Positions 44,068 to 53,376 of a stretch of 64,000 nucleotides of DNA are shown here, piece after piece; positions within the stretch are counted from its first letter, which is position 1; every line of letters starts with the position of its first letter. The translations under genes and the position numbers were made by a program. The stretch is from assembly GCF_000821065.1 (NCBI RefSeq), contig NZ_CDGG01000001.1, positions 3,224,001 through 3,288,000 of the forward strand, in the 5' to 3' direction. Source of the DNA: Oceanobacillus oncorhynchi (GTDB lineage Bacteria > Bacillota > Bacilli > Bacillales > Amphibacillaceae). The notes beneath the pieces were generated by a model that did no database searches, was not told where the DNA came from, and saw only the letters and a program-made list of their open reading frames with translations.

Positions 44068-46128
44068 GTGGATGAGAAATCATCAAGAAATCAACATTCT
44101 GATAATAGAGACGTTAAGCAGGACCAACTAGATCAGTTTCGCGTAAAGGATTCAGGGAAGCCGATGACAACACAGGAAGGGAAAAAGAGATCACAGGACC
44201 AGGACCAATTAAAGGCTGGTATACGCGGACCTTCCTTACGTCAGGATTATGAGTTTTTTGAAAAAATGTCGCATTTTGTCCATGAAGAAATACCGGAAAG
44301 AGTAGTTCATGCAAGAAGCTACAGTGCTTATGGTGAGTTTGAATGTTATCAGTCCATGAAGCATGTGACAAAGGCCGGTTTTTTGCAGGAAGCCGGGAAA
44401 AAGACGCCAATAACTGTTCGTTTTTCTACGGTGCAAGGGGCTAAAGGATCGTATGATACCGCGAGAGACTTGCGCTGCAAAGGCGTTAAGCTGTATACCG
44501 AAGAAGGAAATGTTGACCTGACAACGATTGCCATGCCTGTATTAATTAACCAAGATGCGATGAAGTTTCCGGATGCGATGCATGCGTACCAAGCTAAGCA
44601 ATCTGATGATATCCCAACGGCAAGCGGAGCCCATGATCGCTTCTGGGATTATGTTGCTAATAACGATGAAGCCCTTCATATGGTACTGTGGATAATGTCT
44701 GACCGCGGGATTTTAAGAAGCTATCGAATGATGGAATCATGGTCGATTAATACGTATTTATTTGTTAATGACCAGGATGTCGCAACCTTTGTGAGGTATG
44801 TTTGGAAACCTGTTCTTGGAGTGCACTCCCTGCTGCAGGATGAAGCGCTGAAAATCGGCGGGCTCGACCCCGACTTCCATAGAAAGGACCTTCGAGAGGC
44901 CATTGATAAGGGGGCTTATCCTGAATATGAACTGGGTGTTCAATTAATTTCGATGGAGGATGAGTTTAAATTCGATTTCGATGTGCTTGACCCTGCAAAG
45001 TTTTGGCCGGAGGAGCTCGTTCCTGTTCAAATGATTGGTAAATTGACATTAAATCGAAATATTGATAACTATTTTACAGAATCAGAACAAGTTGCATTTA
45101 ATCCTGGCAATGTTGTTCCGGGAATTGATTTTTCTAATGATCCCGTTTTGCAGGGCAGATTGATGGCATATCGAGAAACGCAAAACCATCGGCTAGGCAG
45201 TGCCAATTATGCGGAATTACCAATTAACCGTTCTGTCTGTCCATTTCATAATAATCAGCGGCGGGGCTTTATGAGACAACGTATCGATGTTGACAAGGTA
45301 AATTATCATGAAAATTCACTGGCTGATAATACGCCATATACAGTGCCTCCAGAAGAGGGTGGCTACAAAGATTACCCTGGGAAAGTAGATGGCTATAAAA
45401 TTAGAGCCAGGAGCGAATCGTTTAAAGATTATTATTCACAGCCGAGAATTTTTTGGAATAGTTTAACCCCGATTGAAAAGCAGCATACAATCGAAGGATT
45501 AAGTTATCAGGTTGGAAAAGTAAAAAGCGAATCTGTCCGGCAGCAGGTGGTTGATAAACAGCTTGTCCATGTTGATAAGGAAATGGCGTCCATTGTTGCT
45601 GATAACATTGGAGTGAATCGTCCAAGCGGATCCAATGTGTCTGTTTCTTCAAGCTACCCTTCTCTTAGCCAGTCCAATACCCCTCGTTATGCATACACGC
45701 AGAAAGCAGGTGTATTGATTGGTGATGGTTTTGGAAATGAGGTCACTGAGACGCTTAACGTTTTAGAACAAAATGGCGTTTTTGTTGTCATCATCAGTGA
45801 CAGACTCGGTACTGTTGCTGGTGCTGGAGGAAGAGAACTTAAAGTTGATGACACTTTTATTACGACAAGTCCCTATCTGGTAGACTCTCTTTATATTGTT
45901 GGCGGCAGTTCCAAGCATCAGGCAAAATTCGATTCCCAAGTTACAGAATATGTGCATACAGCTTATCAACACTATAAACCAATTGGTGTTGCTTCTACAG
46001 GGCAGCCATATATTCAAGCATCCCAAAATAATAATTTAGCTGGTGTTGTTTTTGCTGCGAATAATACAGACTTTGGAGAAGAATTTGTTTCTGCTATTGC
46101 AGAGCATCGTTTTTGGAATCGAACATAG
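44068..46128 (+). CDS. Large-subunit catalase paralogue with altered distal haem pocket
   Basis: 686 aa, same length and domain plan as KatE: catalase core (about 45-500) and C-terminal DJ-1/PfpI-like domain (about 565-686, KAGVLIGDGFGNEV). The distal histidine (RVVHAR, His81) and proximal Tyr region (RLMAYRETQ) are kept. The conserved distal asparagine region that reads LVANNFP in the second catalase (49288) is LTTIAMP here (Ile154-Ala155), and RDVRGF is RDLRCKG. It may have lost or changed catalase activity. ATG or GTG start region preceded by AAAGGGTG; GTG at 44068 used. Confidence 0.85.
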   Translation: MDEKSSRNQHSDNRDVKQDQLDQFRVKDSGKPMTTQEGKKRSQDQDQLKAGIRGPSLRQDYEFFEKMSHFVHEEIPERVVHARSYSAYGEFECYQSMKHVTKAGFLQEAGKKTPITVRFSTVQGAKGSYDTARDLRCKGVKLYTEEGNVDLTTIAMPVLINQDAMKFPDAMHAYQAKQSDDIPTASGAHDRFWDYVANNDEALHMVLWIMSDRGILRSYRMMESWSINTYLFVNDQDVATFVRYVWKPVLGVHSLLQDEALKIGGLDPDFHRKDLREAIDKGAYPEYELGVQLISMEDEFKFDFDVLDPAKFWPEELVPVQMIGKLTLNRNIDNYFTESEQVAFNPGNVVPGIDFSNDPVLQGRLMAYRETQNHRLGSANYAELPINRSVCPFHNNQRRGFMRQRIDVDKVNYHENSLADNTPYTVPPEEGGYKDYPGKVDGYKIRARSESFKDYYSQPRIFWNSLTPIEKQHTIEGLSYQVGKVKSESVRQQVVDKQLVHVDKEMASIVADNIGVNRPSGSNVSVSSSYPSLSQSNTPRYAYTQKAGVLIGDGFGNEVTETLNVLEQNGVFVVIISDRLGTVAGAGGRELKVDDTFITTSPYLVDSLYIVGGSSKHQAKFDSQVTEYVHTAYQHYKPIGVASTGQPYIQASQNNNLAGVVFAANNTDFGEEFVSAIAEHRFWNRT

Positions 46129-46133
46129 TATGG

Positions 46134-46164
46134 AAAAAGAGCATTGTAAAAAGATGCTCTTTTT
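46134..46164 (+). terminator. Catalase terminator and group IIC intron target
   Basis: AAAAAGAGCAT (46134-46144) pairs with ATGCTCTTTTT (46154-46164). The intron begins 4-6 bases after this stem, which is exactly where group IIC introns insert. Confidence 0.88.
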
Positions 46165-46685
46165 TATGTGTGCGCCAGGCATGGCGACTATCTAGGTGGT
46201 GGAAATCCACTGTGGAGGTACACATCGACCAACCACTAGAGAAGCGCAAAGCATTTATCGTGAGGTAAAGGCTGAAGGAAGCGTGTATCAAAATCTTGGC
46301 TCGACGAACAGAAATCTGATACGAAGGCTCTGTAGGCGGATAAGGCTCCATAACAAGTCAAAATCCAAAAGATGTGCGTAACCCTGCAGAGTAAATTAGG
46401 CGAGTAAAAGAGGAAAGATAGTTGTCTTACCCTGGGAGGTCTCACGGACAGCTGAGGAGTCCCCTAAAAAGAAAGCTGGTCGAAAAAGGTTTATCGTGAG
46501 AAGTCAGCCGATGCCGTAGTAGTGATGAAAATCATGAAGGGCTGAACAATTTATAGTGTTTCTACGCCATGAATGCACGAAGAATAAACTTCTGAATGTG
46601 TTAATGATGAAAGTATGAGCGTATCTCAGAGGATAGTCAAAATAGAAGTGTTCTCCGTCACATGAAAGGAAAGGAAGAAACGAGT

Positions 46686-47960
46686 GTGGAAATTTTAGAA
46701 AAGATTTTAAGCGATCAAAATATGAACGAAGCCTATCTTCGAGTGTACCGAAACAAAGGTGCAGGTGGGGTAGACGGCGTAACAGTAAATGAACTGAAAG
46801 CATACCTAAGGAAACACAAAGAGGAATTGCGAACGCAAATCCAGAAAAGAAAATACAAACCAATGCCAGCACTGCGCGTAGAAATTCCGAAAGAAAATGG
46901 AAAGATGCGCAAATTGGGTATTCCAACAGTGGTTGACAGAGTTGTCCAACAGGCAATTAGTCAAGTGCTCAGCCCGATATTTGAAAAACAATTCAGTGAC
47001 TACAGTTATGGTTTCAGACCAAGAAGAAGTTGCGAAATGGCAATCACGCAAGTATTGGAATATATCAATGACGGATACCAGTGGTTAGTGGATATTGACC
47101 TGGAACGATTTTTCGATACTGTCCATCATGATAAGTTAATGCGAATAATCTCGCACACAATCAAAGATGGTGATGTCATTTCTCTGATACGAAAATACCT
47201 CGTAAGTGGTGTGATGGTCGATGGGAAATATGAAGATACAACTATAGGAACCCCACAGGGAGGCAACCTTAGTCCACTTCTAAGTAACATTATGTTGAAT
47301 GAGTTAGATAAGGAACTGGAGGCAAGAGGTCTGCGTTTCGTAAGATACGCAGACGATAGCCTTATCTTTGTCAAAAGTGAAAAGGCGGCAAATAGAGTTC
47401 TTACTTCCATTACAACATTTATCGAAGAGAAACTGGGGCTAAAGGTAAATATGGAGAAAAGTAAAATCTCACGCCCTACGAAAACAACATTTCTAGGCTT
47501 TGGTTTTTACTATGACTCAAATAAGAGGAAATTTCAACCGAGACCCAGTAAAACGTCGGTTCAAAAATTCCAAAGGAAACTGCGCCGATTAACAAAGCGA
47601 AATTGGAGTATTTCCTTAAACGACAGAATCATCAAGTTAAAACAGGTCATGTATGGTTGGGTCAACTATTTTAGGGTAGCTAATATGAAGAGCGTTTTAG
47701 AGTCTATAGATGCGAAGTTGCGCTCCAGAATAAGAGTAATTATCTGGAAACAATGGAAGAACAACAAAAAGAGAATTAAATCTCTCATACAACTTGGTAT
47801 ACCAAAGGAAGAAGCCAAGGGGCTAACCTATTGTAGGAAAGGTTTCCGATTTACTGGGTTGTCGAAAGTTGTTCAGAGAGCATTGTCTAATAAAAGACTA
47901 AAGCAAAGAGGTATCCCCTTTGCCTTAGACCGTTATCTAAAAGTACACACTGAAATATAA
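46686..47960 (+). CDS. ltrA: Group II intron reverse transcriptase/maturase
   Basis: About 424 aa. RT motifs in order: NKGAGGVDGVT (about 25), KRKYKPMPALRVEIPK (about 55), ADD catalytic block RYADDSLIF (about 220, YADD box) and GTPQGGNLSPLLSN (about 185). The maturase (X) domain from about 300 contains WVNYFRVANMKS. No HNH endonuclease domain follows, so it retargets via hairpins as class C enzymes do. GTG at 46686 lies about 8 bases after AAAGGAAGG; ATG at 46662 lacks a ribosome site. Confidence 0.92.
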   Translation: MEILEKILSDQNMNEAYLRVYRNKGAGGVDGVTVNELKAYLRKHKEELRTQIQKRKYKPMPALRVEIPKENGKMRKLGIPTVVDRVVQQAISQVLSPIFEKQFSDYSYGFRPRRSCEMAITQVLEYINDGYQWLVDIDLERFFDTVHHDKLMRIISHTIKDGDVISLIRKYLVSGVMVDGKYEDTTIGTPQGGNLSPLLSNIMLNELDKELEARGLRFVRYADDSLIFVKSEKAANRVLTSITTFIEEKLGLKVNMEKSKISRPTKTTFLGFGFYYDSNKRKFQPRPSKTSVQKFQRKLRRLTKRNWSISLNDRIIKLKQVMYGWVNYFRVANMKSVLESIDAKLRSRIRVIIWKQWKNNKKRIKSLIQLGIPKEEAKGLTYCRKGFRFTGLSKVVQRALSNKRLKQRGIPFALDRYLKVHTEI

Positions 47961-47963
47961 ATT

Positions 47964-48000
47964 GAACCGCCGTATACGGAACCGTATGTACTGGTGGTGT
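47964..48000 (+). ncRNA. Group II intron domain V
   Basis: GAACCGCC at 47964 and GGTGGT near 47993 form the base stem, CGTATACGG ... CCGTATGTA the inner part. Position is 3 bases after the maturase stop and just before domain VI, as expected for the catalytic domain. Confidence 0.75.
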
Positions 48001-48220
48001 GAGAGGGGCGAAAAGTTATTTAGCTTTTCCCTCTACTCGATTCTTAAAATATTTCCTGGACTGAATCCAAAAGTCAGCATTTCCAACGAATATGAAAAGC
48101 ATAGACCAAAGCAGTTTTGCCATTTGATAAATTGACTATTTGGGGCGATTTATTTGTAATTATACGATATGCGTCAAGGTAATGGATTAGAAAATGCCAT
48201 TACTAAAAGCGTTGATTTAT

Positions 48221-48370
48221 TTAATTTTTATTATGCTCCGTTTCCTGCTGTCGTTCTTCTGAGCAGGTAAAACAATACAAGCGGCCCCGTTCGTTCACAC
48301 CATCTAAAAAGCCGTCTTTACAGTAAATTTCTTTATTGCATGTTACACATGTACCTATATATACCTTCAT
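48221..48370 (-). CDS. Small zinc-ribbon-like protein, 49 aa
   Basis: Found on the minus strand below usual length cut-offs. MKVYIGTCVTCNKEIYCKDG then LDGVNERGRLYCFTCSEE shows CxxC at residues 8-11 and CxxC at 33-36, spaced as in a two-knuckle zinc ribbon; a fifth Cys is at 17. GGGAGA precedes the ATG at 48370. Family not identified; could be a regulatory or adaptor peptide. Confidence 0.7.
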   Translation of the reverse strand: MKVYIGTCVTCNKEIYCKDGFLDGVNERGRLYCFTCSEERQQETEHNKN

Positions 48371-48689
48371 CCGTCTCCCTCATTCCTTCTTTGAATTTTA
48401 TTTATTTGAACATGAAATCCACCGCTTTGTTTACATCGATATATCTCCATTGTATCTAAAAAGGGAACCAACATGGATAATTTTTAATTAATAGAAGCCT
48501 GACAATATGAAATGATTGATGAATGAAGGAGGCAGTTATAAAAACTGTTTCCTTATTAACTATAGATGGAATTTTTATTACGGTGCTCATGTGCCGTAAT
48601 ATGTATACATTCATAAAAAACTAAATACTACTTTTTAAATCGAACAATAAATATAGAGGGGGCAATGCACTAATGCCCAATAAACCAAA

Positions 48690-49220
48690 ATGACTTCCTC
48701 AGAACTCGGTGCTCTATGGATGACATACCAATAAAAAATATTGATTCTTCGATATTTGGAATATTTTATAGAAACAGCAGAGAATGAAAAATCCCGAAAA
48801 CTCACGTCAGGGTTATGAGAAGCACTTCATCCCAAAGTCGAAGAAATGGAAATGATGATTCAAGCGGAAAGCGCAGCCCCCCAAAGGATTTACGCATGAA
48901 GATGTGTACCTGGATGCACCAAGGAACTTTCCAAAGAAATTTTAAATGAGACGGGGGAAATTCTTCTTCGGGATGATATTCAAGCGCCAGGTACCTCCGG
49001 GGGCACTGTGACAAGTTCAACATCCGCACCTTTTTCAGATAAACTTATATGATGATAACAACCTTCTTTTTTTGTAACGTATCTCTTGGCACTCAAAGCT
49101 TTGGTGCTAATTTCAGTATGCGTAATGATTTGAATGCGAGTCTTTGAATAATGGCTGGATGGAGGAGCCGCCGAGAATGGATGTTTGAACAGCTAAATCA
49201 AATTCTTTTTCTTTCCTGCT
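48690..49220 (+). pseudogene. DUF3231-family gene, heavily decayed
   Basis: Scattered frames on the plus strand join into one DUF3231-like protein: MTSSELGALWMTYQ, ILRYLEYFIETAENEKSRKL, ALHPKVEEMEMMIQAE, then after a frameshift PKGFTHEDVYLDAP, later STSAPFSDKLI, then SFGANFSMRNDLNASL, and finally NNGWMEEPPRMDV near 49150-49190. These follow the order of a DUF3231 half, with stops and frameshifts between them. The family is common in Bacillaceae, function unknown. Recognition rests on memory of the family pattern. Confidence 0.65.
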
Positions 49221-49287
49221 CTTTAGACTTTTTTTCGGAACAAAAGGTTCAGCAATGACACGACATTTAGAAAGGGAGTTCGACCAT

Positions 49288-51348
49288 ATGATAAATGAAG
49301 ATAAAAAAATAAATGCAAATAGTAAAAATGAACAATTAGAATATTTTCGGAGTGCGGATAGCGAGGATAAAGAGCTGACCACGAATCAAGGTGTGAAATT
49401 ATCGGAGGATGAGGAATCTTTAACAGCCGGAGAAAGAGGCCCTACCTTAATGGAAGATTTCCATTTCCGTGAAAAAATGACCCACTTCGATCATGAGCGA
49501 ATCCCGGAACGTGTTGTGCACGCACGCGGCTTCTCTGCTCATGGAGAATTCGAGTTATATGAATCGATGAAACCTTATACGAAAGCAAAATTTTTGCAAA
49601 ATCCGAATGTAAAAACCCCAGTCTTCACCCGTTTTTCTACGGTTGTCGGTTCACGCGGCTCTAAGGATACCCCCAGAGATGTTAGAGGATTTGCAACGAA
49701 ATTCTATACAGAGGAAGGAAACTTTGACTTAGTTGCCAACAATTTTCCTATCTTTTTTATTCAAGATGGTATGAAATTTCCTGATGTTGTCCACGCCATC
49801 AAACCTGAGCCGCATAATGAAATGCCGCAAGCAAGCGGTGCTCATGATACTTTTTGGGATTGGGTTTCACAAAATCAGGAGAGTGCACACATGGTTATGT
49901 GGCTGATGAGTGATCGGGCGATTCCCAGAAGCTTTCGAATGATGGAAGGATTTGGTGTTCATGCGTTTCGATTTGTGAACGATGAGGGCAAAGCTCATTT
50001 TGTTAAGTTTCATTGGAAACCGGTATTAGGGACTCATTCCCTTGTGTGGGATGAAGCGGAAAAACTAGGCGGGAAAGATCCTGATTTTAACCGCCGTGAT
50101 CTGTGGGAATCCATTAATATGGGGAATTATGCGGAATACGAGCTAGGTGTCCAAATTTTAGAAGAAAAAGAAGAGTTTAACTTTGATTTTGATATTCTTG
50201 ATTCCACGAAACTTTGGCCGGAAGAGGATGTTCCTGTCCGTATTATTGGAAAAATGACCTTAAATCGAAATGTAGATAATGTTTTTGCAGAGAATGAACA
50301 AGTTGCTTTTCATGTGGGGAATGTTGTACCTGGAATCGACTTTACGAATGATCCGTTGCTGCAAACACGCTTATTTTCCTATACTGATACCCAGCTGCTC
50401 CGTCTTGGCGGCCCAAACTTTCATGAGATACCGATTAACCGCCCTGTTTGTCCGTTCCATAATAACCAGCGGGATGGGTTTCACAGACAAACGATCAATA
50501 AGGGGCAAGTCTCTTATCGAAATAATGCTTTAGCAGGTAATTCACCGCATACAGTAGATGAAAAGAATGGCGGGTTTGCCCACTATCAGGAAAAGATTGA
50601 GGGAAGAAAAATTCAATCCCGAAGTAAAAGCTTTGAAGACCACTTCAGTCAAGCCAAATTATTTTGGAATAGCATGAGTAATGCAGAAAAGCAGCATATT
50701 ATTGATGGATTTAGTTTTGAAGTTGGAAAAGTACAGTATAAGCCGGTGCAACAAAAGATTGTCGATATGTTCGGTAAAGTGGATCACGGGCTGGCTGCTG
50801 CGATTGCACAAAAACTTGATGTGAGCGTACCGCCTGCAAATATTCAAAGCAAAGTAACTAAAGCATCGCCTGCATTAAGTCAGGAGAACACACCAAAGTT
50901 AGCAGAAACGCGTAAAACAGCTGTTATTATTTCAGATGGATTTAATGGGGCGGAGGTAAAAAAAGTTATTGAGAATCTGCAAGCAGCCAAGGTTCAAGTT
51001 GCGATATTAAGTGACAGACTGGGCTCTATCACAGCAGATGACAACAGTACACTTAAAGCGAAGCATACCTTTCTTACGGATTCGTCGGTTGCTTTTGATG
51101 CTGTGTATATTGCCGGAGGAATGAAAGCAGATAAAATGTTTGAGAAAAAGGCTAAAATGTTTATGCAGGAAGCCTTTGATCATTTCAAACCGATTGCTGT
51201 CTCGAACGAAGGGGAGCAGTGGTTTAAAGAAAAGCAATTACCAAGTAAAACGGGTGTTGTTATCAATAAGCAGCAGCCAGATGATTTTTCCAAGCAATTC
51301 ATTGATGCAATTGCAGCGCATCGCTTCTGGGACAGAAGTATATTATAA
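49288..51348 (+). CDS. katE: Catalase, large-subunit KatE type
   Basis: 686 aa hydrogen peroxide dismutating haem enzyme. Core residues are all present: distal His78 (RVVHARGFSAHG), distal Asn pair at 151-152 (LVANNFPIFF), proximal Tyr in RLFSYTDTQ, and INRPVCPFHNNQRDG. The C-terminal DJ-1-like domain begins near 565 (KTAVIISDGFNGAEV). ATG at 49288 has AAAGGGAG about 8 bases upstream and yields exactly the length of B. subtilis KatE; earlier in-frame starts are not supported. Second of two large catalases within 7 kb. Confidence 0.95.
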   Translation: MINEDKKINANSKNEQLEYFRSADSEDKELTTNQGVKLSEDEESLTAGERGPTLMEDFHFREKMTHFDHERIPERVVHARGFSAHGEFELYESMKPYTKAKFLQNPNVKTPVFTRFSTVVGSRGSKDTPRDVRGFATKFYTEEGNFDLVANNFPIFFIQDGMKFPDVVHAIKPEPHNEMPQASGAHDTFWDWVSQNQESAHMVMWLMSDRAIPRSFRMMEGFGVHAFRFVNDEGKAHFVKFHWKPVLGTHSLVWDEAEKLGGKDPDFNRRDLWESINMGNYAEYELGVQILEEKEEFNFDFDILDSTKLWPEEDVPVRIIGKMTLNRNVDNVFAENEQVAFHVGNVVPGIDFTNDPLLQTRLFSYTDTQLLRLGGPNFHEIPINRPVCPFHNNQRDGFHRQTINKGQVSYRNNALAGNSPHTVDEKNGGFAHYQEKIEGRKIQSRSKSFEDHFSQAKLFWNSMSNAEKQHIIDGFSFEVGKVQYKPVQQKIVDMFGKVDHGLAAAIAQKLDVSVPPANIQSKVTKASPALSQENTPKLAETRKTAVIISDGFNGAEVKKVIENLQAAKVQVAILSDRLGSITADDNSTLKAKHTFLTDSSVAFDAVYIAGGMKADKMFEKKAKMFMQEAFDHFKPIAVSNEGEQWFKEKQLPSKTGVVINKQQPDDFSKQFIDAIAAHRFWDRSIL

Positions 51349-51395
51349 GGAAGAAAAAGGGTTCTCTGCATGTAAGAGAGGCCTTTTTTCTTTAA
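51349..51395 (+). terminator. Probable katE terminator
   Basis: AAAAAGGGTTCTCT pairs imperfectly with AGAGAGGCCTTTTTT around a short loop, directly after the katE stop, with a good T-run. Confidence 0.6.
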
Positions 51396-51427
51396 TAAGT
51401 GTCGTGTAGCTGTGTTGCCAATTTGAA

Positions 51428-51766
51428 TTATAAGGAATAAATATCCTCCAAAAATGATCTGACAGTAGCAAGTTCAAGCCTGGTACTTGTTGAATCATTT
51501 TCCTTAGCTGCCGCGATAAGATTGTTAATACTTTCATGCAATCCTTCATACTCATCCTCATCACCTATTAATTGGATTTTCCATTTGTGATTTTTGAAAA
51601 TAGTTTTTAATTCTTCCGCTAGAGTCGTAATTTCATCCCATTTTGGTTCGTCTAAAGATTGTTCCAGCTGATCAATGTGGTCAAAGAAATAATTTCCTCC
51701 GACTTGATTTTCGCATCCGGAAAGGACGATGAATAAAAGCGTAAAAATGATTATTTGCTTCTTCAT
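51428..51766 (-). CDS. DUF4363-like lipoprotein
   Basis: 112 aa. Signal peptide with lipobox LSGC (MKKQIIIFTLLFIVLSGC), so membrane-anchored outside the cell. The mature part is helical: HIDQLEQSLDEPKWDEITTLAEELKTIF, then WKIQLIGDEDEYEGLHESI and a C-terminal helix (split for length), the pattern of DUF4363. Such proteins often accompany a DUF421 membrane protein, which is divergent here at 51857. Function unknown. ATG follows AAGGAGAAT. Confidence 0.75.
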   Translation of the reverse strand: MKKQIIIFTLLFIVLSGCENQVGGNYFFDHIDQLEQSLDEPKWDEITTLAEELKTIFKNHKWKIQLIGDEDEYEGLHESINNLIAAAKENDSTSTRLELATVRSFLEDIYSL

Positions 51767-51856
51767 TTCTCATTCTCCTTATTTAATGAATTGTTATCTA
51801 TAGTTTGTCCGATAATACTAATATATTACGTATTTTAGAAAGGTGAGGGATAGGAG

Positions 51857-52717
51857 ATGCCTGAAATTGTATTGGTACTAATCCGTTCCATAGCTGCTTT
51901 CTTTTTATTATTTTTAATGGCGCGGATGATGGGAAAAAAGCAAATTTCACAGCTCACTTTTTTTGATTATTGTGTGGGAATTACTATCGGTTCCATAGCT
52001 GCTACGTTGTCAGTGGACCAGAATGTAAAAATTATTAATGGATTAGTGTCACTGACTATTTGGGGGTTTTTCCCGATTATTCTAGCGTACCTTGGGATGA
52101 AATCAATTATTTTTTCAAAGATAACAGATGGCAAAGCAACGATATTAATTCGAAATGGCGAGGTATTAGATAAGAATATGAAGAAGAGTCTAGTAACAAT
52201 TAATGAGTTATTAATGCTATTAAGGGAAAAAGGAACGTTTAAAGTTTCTGATGTAGAAATGGCTGTTTTAGAAACAAATGGAGAGCTGAGTGTTATGTTG
52301 AAGACCAATCAACAGCCGGTTACTCCGCAGACATTAGGCGTTCCATTAGAACAGGAGCATGGTCCTGCCATCTTAATTATGGACGGTAAAATAATGAAAA
52401 AGAGTTTGGAGAATCTTGGTTACTCGAAGGAATGGTTAATAGGAGAAATCCAAAAGCAAGGAGCTGAAGAGGTAAGAGATGTTTTTTTAGCTCAAATTGA
52501 TTCTCGCGGCAGCTTGTATGTTGATTTATATGAGGACCAATATACAAAAACGGAGGTAGAAGAAAGACCACTGCTAGCAGCTTCGCTAAAAAAAATACAG
52601 GCTGATTTAGAGGGGTTTTCACTACAGACAGATGATTCGGAAGCTAAGAAATTATATACTGAGCAAGCAGCTGAGGTTCAAAAAGTGCTGGATACGATCT
52701 TGCCTTATTTGAAGTGA
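51857..52717 (+). CDS. DUF421 (YetF-like) membrane protein
   Basis: 286 aa. Three N-terminal helices (about 5-85) contain FFLLFLMARMMGKKQISQLTFFDYCVGITIGSIAA (read in two parts), the mark of the family; the cytoplasmic part has two copies of the DUF421 alpha/beta domain (about 90-150 and 150-225, DVEMAVLETNGELSV and DVFLAQIDSRGSLYVDLYED). Homologues affect spore or cell-envelope properties in Bacillus but the biochemical role is unknown. AGGTGAGGG before ATG; paired with the DUF4363 lipoprotein. Confidence 0.85.
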   Translation: MPEIVLVLIRSIAAFFLLFLMARMMGKKQISQLTFFDYCVGITIGSIAATLSVDQNVKIINGLVSLTIWGFFPIILAYLGMKSIIFSKITDGKATILIRNGEVLDKNMKKSLVTINELLMLLREKGTFKVSDVEMAVLETNGELSVMLKTNQQPVTPQTLGVPLEQEHGPAILIMDGKIMKKSLENLGYSKEWLIGEIQKQGAEEVRDVFLAQIDSRGSLYVDLYEDQYTKTEVEERPLLAASLKKIQADLEGFSLQTDDSEAKKLYTEQAAEVQKVLDTILPYLK

Positions 52718-52778
52718 ATGAAAAAGAATTTTGATTAAATTATGAATTACTTGTTATACTCTTCTAAGTCGTATAATA

Positions 52779-53018
52779 ATGATTTATCTCTTACATGTTC
52801 GTGATAACTTGTCAGTGGAGACTGTAAAGGAGCGGTTAACAATAGAAGGGAGGAAACGGCTAATGTCTATTGCCGAAAAAATAAGAAATGAAGGTATGGA
52901 AGAAGAAAAAATAAAAGTAGCTAAAAAGTTACTTCTGTTAAAAATAGATGAAGAACAAATAAAGGAAGCAACAGAACTAACAGCACAAGAAATAGAACAA
53001 ATTAAGAAAGACCTATAG
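52779..53018 (+). pseudogene. C-terminal remnant of an Rpn-family (PD-(D/E)XK) protein
   Basis: 79 codons. Ends in EEEKIKVAKKLLLLKIDEEQIKEATELTAQEIEQIKKDL (quoted in part: KIKVAKKLLLLKIDEEQ), the typical tail of Rpn/YhgA-like recombination-promoting nucleases. The nuclease domain is missing, so this is a fragment, though GGGAGG before ATG at 52863 could allow a 51-residue peptide to be made. A strong terminator follows. Confidence 0.6.
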
Positions 53019-53037
53019 TCAAGATATGACGAAAAAG

Positions 53038-53085
53038 ACATGGCATTTACTCACGAATATTTAGGAGTAAATGCCATGTTTTTTT
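53038..53085 (+). terminator. Strong rho-independent terminator
   Basis: Perfect 15-bp stem ACATGGCATTTACTC / GAGTAAATGCCATGT with a 12-base loop and a run of seven T. Confidence 0.88.
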
Positions 53086-53142
53086 ATTACACATTAAGAA
53101 GTATAAAGAATTCAAGGAATAAAGTATAAGGGCAGTGCTTTG

Positions 53143-53163
53143 GATGGGGCGAGTAATCGCAGT
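53143..53163 (+). repeat. 21-bp repeat, inverted copy of 62895-62915
   Basis: GATGGGGCGAGTAATCGCAG followed by T is the exact reverse complement of 62895-62915. Flanks differ except for a C-rich stretch (CCAATCCCA here, CCAGTCCCA there on the matching strand). Confidence 0.7.
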
Positions 53164-53376
53164 ACTTGCCCCACCTCCAATCCCAACTAAGGCATTCGCA
53201 AAAGGCTTGCACTCCAGAGTATAAGGGATTCTAAGAAAGCAAAATACGCTTTCAAGACTCTCTTTAACGAATGCCAAGTTTTCTTTAAAGCCGATTCATT
53301 TCATTCGTCTATCGCAAATATCTGTAATCTTTCAGTTAAGACTTTTTCTCTCAATATCATTTCTATAATATTTACT

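Larger units (their letters stand above)
46170..48041 (+). mobile_element. Group IIC intron
   Basis: About 1.87 kb retroelement. The 5' end has GTGCG at 46170 (or GTGTG at 46168), matching the group II consensus GUGYG. Domains I-III occupy 46170-46660, the maturase is in domain IV, domain V is at about 47964-48000 (GAACCGCCGT ... TGGTGGT) and domain VI ends in CTACTCGAT at 48041. The maturase has no endonuclease domain, as usual for class C. Placement after a terminator hairpin supports the class. Exact ends need RNA data. Confidence 0.88.

Noticed and set aside
53047-53277. 76-codon minus-strand frame across the 21-bp repeat
   Set aside because: It runs through a terminator hairpin and the repeat and has no ribosome site.
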